Source: Actinopolymorpha rutila (GTDB lineage Bacteria > Actinomycetota > Actinomycetes > Propionibacteriales > Actinopolymorphaceae). Taken from it: a stretch of DNA of 64,000 nt. The stretch's first letter is position 1; the number at the start of each line of letters is the position of its first letter. Below are positions 60,459 through 64,000 of the stretch, piece by piece. The stretch is from NCBI RefSeq assembly GCF_013407855.1, contig NZ_JACBZH010000001.1, positions 6,888,821 through 6,952,820 on the forward strand, read 5' to 3'. The notes beneath the pieces are model-generated. The model was not told the DNA's origin and searched no databases. It saw only the letters and a list, made by a program, of their open reading frames with translations. Both the position numbers and the translations under genes were made by a program.

Positions 60459-60818
60459 ATGACGACGTACGCCATCGCCAACCTGCAGGTCGCGGAGTAC
60501 CACCCGGACATCGCGGAGTACATCGAGCGGATCCAGGGCACGCTCGACCCGTTCAACGGGCGGTTCCTGGTGCACGGCGTCCAGCACGAGGTGCTCGAGG
60601 GCTCGTGGCCGGGGGGAGTGGTCGTGATCGAGTTTCCGAGCCTCGTGGACGCGCACGGGTGGTACGACTCCCCGGCCTACCGGGAGATCCTCCACCTGCG
60701 CACCGACCACATCCCCGGCGACGTGATCCTCGTCGAGGGCGTGTCGGAGGGGTACGACCCGGCGAAGACCGCGGCCGCCATCCGCACGGCCAACGAAGGC
60801 ACGTCCGGTCAGGAGTAA
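60459..60818 (+). CDS. DUF1330-family protein inside the mutasome locus
   Basis: A 119-residue ferredoxin-like alpha/beta protein of the DUF1330 family: YAIANLQVAEYHPDIAEYIE, FNGRFLVHGVQHEVLEGSWP, GGVVVIEFPSLVDAHGWYDS and YREILHLRTDHIPGDVILV. Function unknown; a stress-responsive monomer/dimer is likely from family knowledge. CGGGAG precedes the ATG. It sits between imuA' and imuB on the same strand, whereas mutasome genes are usually adjacent, so it may be read through from the imuA' promoter. Confidence 0.85.
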   Translation: MTTYAIANLQVAEYHPDIAEYIERIQGTLDPFNGRFLVHGVQHEVLEGSWPGGVVVIEFPSLVDAHGWYDSPAYREILHLRTDHIPGDVILVEGVSEGYDPAKTAAAIRTANEGTSGQE

Positions 60819-60866
60819 GCCCCGCTCTCCCCCGGAATCCCGCCTCTTCGAACCGCGTCGATCCGA

Positions 60867-60896
60867 TTGACAGTGATCGAACGTGTGTTCGATAAT
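60867..60896 (+). promoter_or_regulatory. Near-consensus promoter of imuB with LexA box
   Basis: TTGACA (60867-60872), 18-nt spacer, GATAAT (60891-60896). The spacer and -10 overlap the LexA box at 60877-60892. Predicted +1 is about 60903, exactly the A of an ATG (leader frame). Confidence 0.75.
60877..60892. promoter_or_regulatory. Perfect SOS/LexA box upstream of imuB
   Basis: TCGAACGTGTGTTCGA (60877-60892) fits TCGAAC-N4-GTTCGA exactly and lies across the promoter spacer and start of the -10. Confidence 0.92.
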
Positions 60897-60902
60897 AGTG
60901 CC

Positions 60903-60977
60903 ATGGTTCCGAACCGGTCGGGCGCTCCGCGCGGCCTCACCCCCCAGCCGGGGAAGCTGGGGGTGATGGGGGGATGA
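60903..60977 (+). CDS. Putative leaderless 24-codon leader ORF upstream of imuB
   Basis: From the ATG at 60903 (predicted transcription start) a frame of 24 codons, MVPNRSGAPRGLTPQPGKLG then VMGG, ends at TGA 60975-60977, overlapping the imuB ATG at 60974 as ATGA. It includes a hairpin (CCCCCAGC 60941-60948, GCTGGGGG 60956-60963). It could couple translation or tune imuB after SOS induction. No experimental or comparative support is available; it may simply be untranslated leader. Confidence 0.35.
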   Translation: MVPNRSGAPRGLTPQPGKLGVMGG

Positions 60978-62539
60978 GCGCCGTACGCACCCTGGTGGTG
61001 TGGTGCCCCGACTGGCCGGTGACCGCGGCCGGACGCGACGCCGGGTGTCCACCCGACGCCGCGCTGGCCGTGCTCGACCGGGGCCGGGTCCTCGCGTGCT
61101 CCCAGGCCGCTCGCCACCAGGGCGTACGCCGGGGCCTGCGGATCCGCGAGGCCCAGTCCCGGTGCCCGGAGCTGACCGTCCTGGCATACGACCCGGCGGT
61201 GGACGCCCGGGCGTTCGAGCCGGTGGTGGTCGCGGTCGAGGCGCTCGCTCCCGGCGTGGAGATCATCCGCCCGGGCATGTGTGCGCTCGCCGCCCGCGGA
61301 CCGAGCCGCTACTTCGGCGGCGAGCAGGCGTTCGCCGAGGCGTTGCGCGAGCACCTGCGGCAGGCCGGTTTCCAGAGCGTGATCGGCATCGCCGACGGGC
61401 CGTTCGCGGCCGAGCAGGCCGCCCGGCTCGCCGAGCGGGCCGGTGACCCCGAGCTGACGTTCCCGCCGGGTGAGTCCGCCCGCTGCATCGCGTCCCTTCC
61501 GATCGACACCCTCGACCGCCCCGACCTGGCTGACCTGTTGCGCCGGCTGGGTATCCGCACCCTCGGCGAGTTCGCCGCGCTGCCGGCCCGGAGCGTGCTC
61601 GGGCGGTTCGGCTCCGACGGCGTGGCCGCGCACCGGCTGGCCGGCGGCCGCGACTCCCGCGCCCTCGCCACCCGCAGGCCGCCACCCGAACTGGCCACCG
61701 AGGTGACGTTCGAGCCGCCCGTCGACCGGGTCGACCACGTGGCGTTCGCGATCCGCGGCGCGGCCGACCAGTTGGTCGCCGGCCTCGCCGAACGCGACCT
61801 GGTGTGCACCTGCCTGCGGGTGGAGACCGAGAGCGAACGCGACGAGCCCGCCGGTCGGCAGTGGCGGCACCCCCGCTGGTTCAGCGCGACCGACGTGGTC
61901 GACCGGGTTCGCTGGCAACTCCAGGGCACCCGCACCGACTCCGGCGGACCCGCCCAGGAGCTGACCTCCGGGGTGGTCCGGATCCGGCTGGTGCCCGACG
62001 AGGTGGCCGCCACCGGCGCCTACCAGGACGGCCTGTGGGGCGACCAGGCACCCGACGAACGCATCCACCGGACCTTCACCCGGGTGCAGAGCATGCTCGG
62101 CCACGACGCGGTGGTGACGGCCGTCCTGTCCGGAGGCCGGGCCGCCGCCGAGCGCGTGACCTGGGTGGCGTGGGGCGACGATCCCACCCCCGCCCGACCC
62201 ACTGTGCCGCCGTGGACGGGGCACTTACCGCCTCCGGCCCCGTCCACGGTGTTCCCCTCTCCCGAGCCGGTCGACGTCCTCGACCCCGCCGGCCGGGCCG
62301 TCGCCGTCGGCGAGCGGGGCGAGATGTCCGGCGACTGCCAGACGCTCGCGCGGCCCGGCGGTTCGGTGGCCGCGCTGCCCATCGTCGGCTGGGCCGGGCC
62401 CTGGCCGGTCGACGAACGCTGGTGGGATCCCGGCGCCGCCCGCCGCTACGCCCGTTTCCAGGTGGCGTGCGCCGACGGGAGCGCGTTCGTCCTGCTGCAC
62501 GAGGCCGGGCGATGGTGGATCGAGGCCAGCTATGACTGA
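60974..62539 (+). CDS. imuB: ImuB: Y-family polymerase-like mutasome scaffold
   Basis: Y-family polymerase homologue of 521 residues lacking catalytic acids: the first motif, D-x-D in active polymerases, is LVVWCPDWPVTAAGRD here, as in ImuB. Palm/finger region includes GMCALAARGPSRYFGGEQAF and IGIADGPFAAEQAARLAERA; a helix-hairpin-helix is near LADLLRRLGIRTLGEFAALP. A likely beta-clamp-binding motif QDGLWG begins at residue ~351 (known ImuB motif QxxLWG). The C-terminal ~130 residues are Pro-rich then beta-like. It links ImuA', DnaE2 and the clamp in error-prone repair. ATG at 60974; alternative leader frame noted separately. Confidence 0.92.
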   Translation: MSAVRTLVVWCPDWPVTAAGRDAGCPPDAALAVLDRGRVLACSQAARHQGVRRGLRIREAQSRCPELTVLAYDPAVDARAFEPVVVAVEALAPGVEIIRPGMCALAARGPSRYFGGEQAFAEALREHLRQAGFQSVIGIADGPFAAEQAARLAERAGDPELTFPPGESARCIASLPIDTLDRPDLADLLRRLGIRTLGEFAALPARSVLGRFGSDGVAAHRLAGGRDSRALATRRPPPELATEVTFEPPVDRVDHVAFAIRGAADQLVAGLAERDLVCTCLRVETESERDEPAGRQWRHPRWFSATDVVDRVRWQLQGTRTDSGGPAQELTSGVVRIRLVPDEVAATGAYQDGLWGDQAPDERIHRTFTRVQSMLGHDAVVTAVLSGGRAAAERVTWVAWGDDPTPARPTVPPWTGHLPPPAPSTVFPSPEPVDVLDPAGRAVAVGERGEMSGDCQTLARPGGSVAALPIVGWAGPWPVDERWWDPGAARRYARFQVACADGSAFVLLHEAGRWWIEASYD

Positions 62540-62572
62540 GCCACCCGGCGGGCTGATCGGCGGGGGTTCCTG

Positions 62573-64000
62573 ATGGGGTGGAAGAACCCCCGGATGCCCT
62601 GGTCGGAGCTGGAACGCAAACTGTCCGGACGCCGGCCGGGCGGCCCACCGGCCGAGGTGGACGGCGGCGACAGCCCGGCCTGGACCTCCGTCCGCCCGCC
62701 CTACGACCCGCCGCCCGACGAACGTCCGAAGCGTCCCGACGGCCCGGTCGTCCCGTACGCCGAGCTCCACTGCCACTCCAACTTCAGCTTCCTCGACGGC
62801 GCCAGCCACCCGGAGGAGCTGGTCGAGGAGGCGGTGCGGCTGGGCCTGCAGGCGCTCGCGCTCACCGACCACGACGGCCTGTACGGCGTGGTCCGGATGG
62901 CCGAGGCCGCGGAGGCGGCCGACTACCGCCTGGGGACGATCTTCGGGGCGGAGCTGTCGTTCGACCTCACCGAGCCGCAGAACGGCGCCGCCGACCCCGA
63001 GGGCAGTCACCTTCTCGTTCTCGCCCGCGGCGAGGAGGGCTACCACCGGCTGGCCGGTGCGCTCACCGAGGCGCAGCTTCGCGGCGGGGAGAAGGGCCGG
63101 CCCACCTACGACCCGGACGACCTCGCCGCCCGCGCCGGCGACCACTGGCTGGTCCTCACCGGCTGCCGCAAGGGGACCGTACGGCAGGCCCTCGAGCGCG
63201 GCGGCACGTCCGAGGCGGGCCGTGAGCTCGACCGGCTGGTCGGGCTGTTCGGCCGCGACCAGGTGGCGGTCGAACTCATCGACCACGGCTACCCCCTCGA
63301 CTCCGACCGCAACGACGTGTTGACAGAGCTCGCCCGGTCCCGCCGGCTTCCGGTGGTCGCCACCAACAACGTCCACTTCGCCACGCCCGAACGCCGGCCG
63401 CTGGCCACCGCCCTGGCTGCCGTACGCTCCCGGCGCAGCCTGGACGAGATCGACGGCTGGCTGCCCGCGGCCGGCACCGCCCACCTGCGAACCGGCGCGG
63501 AGATGGCCGCCCGGTTCGCGCGCTATCCCGGCGCCGTCGCCCGCACGGTGGAGTACGCCCGGGCACTGGCGTTCCCGCTGCGCCGGGCCAAGCCGCGGCT
63601 GCCCCGGCAGGACGTCCCGGCGGGACACACGCCGATGAGCTGGCTGCGCGAGCTCGTCCGCCAGGGCGCCGAACGCGCCTACGGCACCTACACCGGACGG
63701 TTCGCCGAGGAGACCCGCGCCCGGCTGGACAAGGAGCTGCGGGTCATCGAGGAGAAGGACTTCCCCGGCTACTTCCTCATCGTGCACGACATCGTGGAGT
63801 TCGCCCGGAGCAGGCGAATCCTCTGCCAGGGAAGGGGATCGGCGGCCAACTCCGCGGTCTGCTACGTCCTCGGCATCACCTCGGTGGACGCCATCTTCTA
63901 CGACCTGCCGTTCGAGCGCTTCCTGTCCGCGACCCGGGAGGAGGAGCCCGACATCGACGTCGACTTCGACTCCGACCGGCGCGAGGAGGTCATCCAGTAC
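62573..64000 (+). CDS. dnaE2: DnaE2 error-prone DNA polymerase III alpha subunit, 5' part
   Basis: First 476 codons of an error-prone polymerase, running off the right edge. The ATG at 62573 lies 33 bp after the imuB stop. A basic, disordered N-terminus (~1-60) precedes the PHP domain: YAELHCHSNFSFLDGASHPE, ALTDHDGLYGVVRMAE and GAELSFDLTEP. The polymerase domain reaches GRGSAANSAVCYVLGIT and PDIDVDFDSDRREEV, with two catalytic Asp near residue ~462. The N-terminal composition and length match DnaE2 rather than replicative DnaE. Last visible gene of the SOS mutasome. Confidence 0.93.
   Translation, partial: MGWKNPRMPWSELERKLSGRRPGGPPAEVDGGDSPAWTSVRPPYDPPPDERPKRPDGPVVPYAELHCHSNFSFLDGASHPEELVEEAVRLGLQALALTDHDGLYGVVRMAEAAEAADYRLGTIFGAELSFDLTEPQNGAADPEGSHLLVLARGEEGYHRLAGALTEAQLRGGEKGRPTYDPDDLAARAGDHWLVLTGCRKGTVRQALERGGTSEAGRELDRLVGLFGRDQVAVELIDHGYPLDSDRNDVLTELARSRRLPVVATNNVHFATPERRPLATALAAVRSRRSLDEIDGWLPAAGTAHLRTGAEMAARFARYPGAVARTVEYARALAFPLRRAKPRLPRQDVPAGHTPMSWLRELVRQGAERAYGTYTGRFAEETRARLDKELRVIEEKDFPGYFLIVHDIVEFARSRRILCQGRGSAANSAVCYVLGITSVDAIFYDLPFERFLSATREEEPDIDVDFDSDRREEVIQY

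Noticed and set aside
1..64000. CRISPR arrays, tRNA/rRNA genes, transposases or att sites
   Set aside because: No regularly spaced repeats with unique spacers, no cloverleaf-like runs with CCA/TTCGA signatures and no transposase frames were recognised by eye.

Overview
This window is a very GC-rich stretch of actinobacterial chromosome. The signs are near-exclusive G/C third positions, frequent GTG/TTG starts and ATGA overlaps. Characteristic genes include a DUF222/HNH endonuclease, a SatD-like regulator, DUF3159 and deazaflavin-nitroreductase-like proteins, and an ImuA'/ImuB/DnaE2 mutasome with perfect TCGAAC-N4-GTTCGA LexA boxes. Genus cannot be fixed from the sequence alone; a soil actinomycete of the Propionibacteriales type would fit. 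No rRNA, tRNA, CRISPR array or intact insertion sequence was recognised.

Left part (1-14.9 kb): the start of an MMPL-type transporter diverging from a TetR regulator with a palindrome between them; a thioredoxin/NHL protein; a lipoprotein; an aldo/keto reductase; and phenylacetate-type genes (PaaN and a PaaH-like dehydrogenase) flanking a compact leftward cassette: YbaB-like protein, EspC/WXG-like protein, CpnT-like N-terminal domain, toxin domain on its own overlapping frame, and a tandem-duplicated immunity-like protein. Next come an ECF sigma factor with a membrane partner, a crystallin/I36-like secreted protein and a Tat-exported PhoD phosphatase.

Middle (14.9-42.2 kb): a branched-chain 2-oxoacid dehydrogenase operon (E1alpha-E1beta-E2); acyl-CoA genes (CoA transferase, acyl-CoA dehydrogenase, a FadB/FadJ-like fusion, a thiolase); a SatD-like regulator with a membrane protein and 21-bp repeats; a glycogen-debranching-like enzyme; a sulfatase; an ECF42-type sigma factor with its YciI/DGPF partner; gene remnants; a sucrase/ferredoxin-like protein; a DUF222-HNH nuclease; an RlpA-like cell-wall protein with a long inverted repeat upstream; and a glycine-betaine ABC importer.

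Right part (42.7-64 kb): a heterodimeric ABC exporter (one degenerate site), a NUDIX-GNAT fusion, a HisC-type aminotransferase, acetyltransferase, PadR regulator, LMW phosphatase, fructosamine-kinase-like and F420-type proteins, a large membrane protein with an alkaline-phosphatase-like ectodomain, then a leftward larB-larC-EPSP-synthase-like operon. Divergent from it is the SOS mutasome: imuA', a DUF1330 gene, imuB and the 5' part of dnaE2, which runs off the right edge. Both imu genes have near-consensus promoters with embedded LexA boxes, and imuB is preceded by a short leader frame whose ATG sits at the predicted transcription start.
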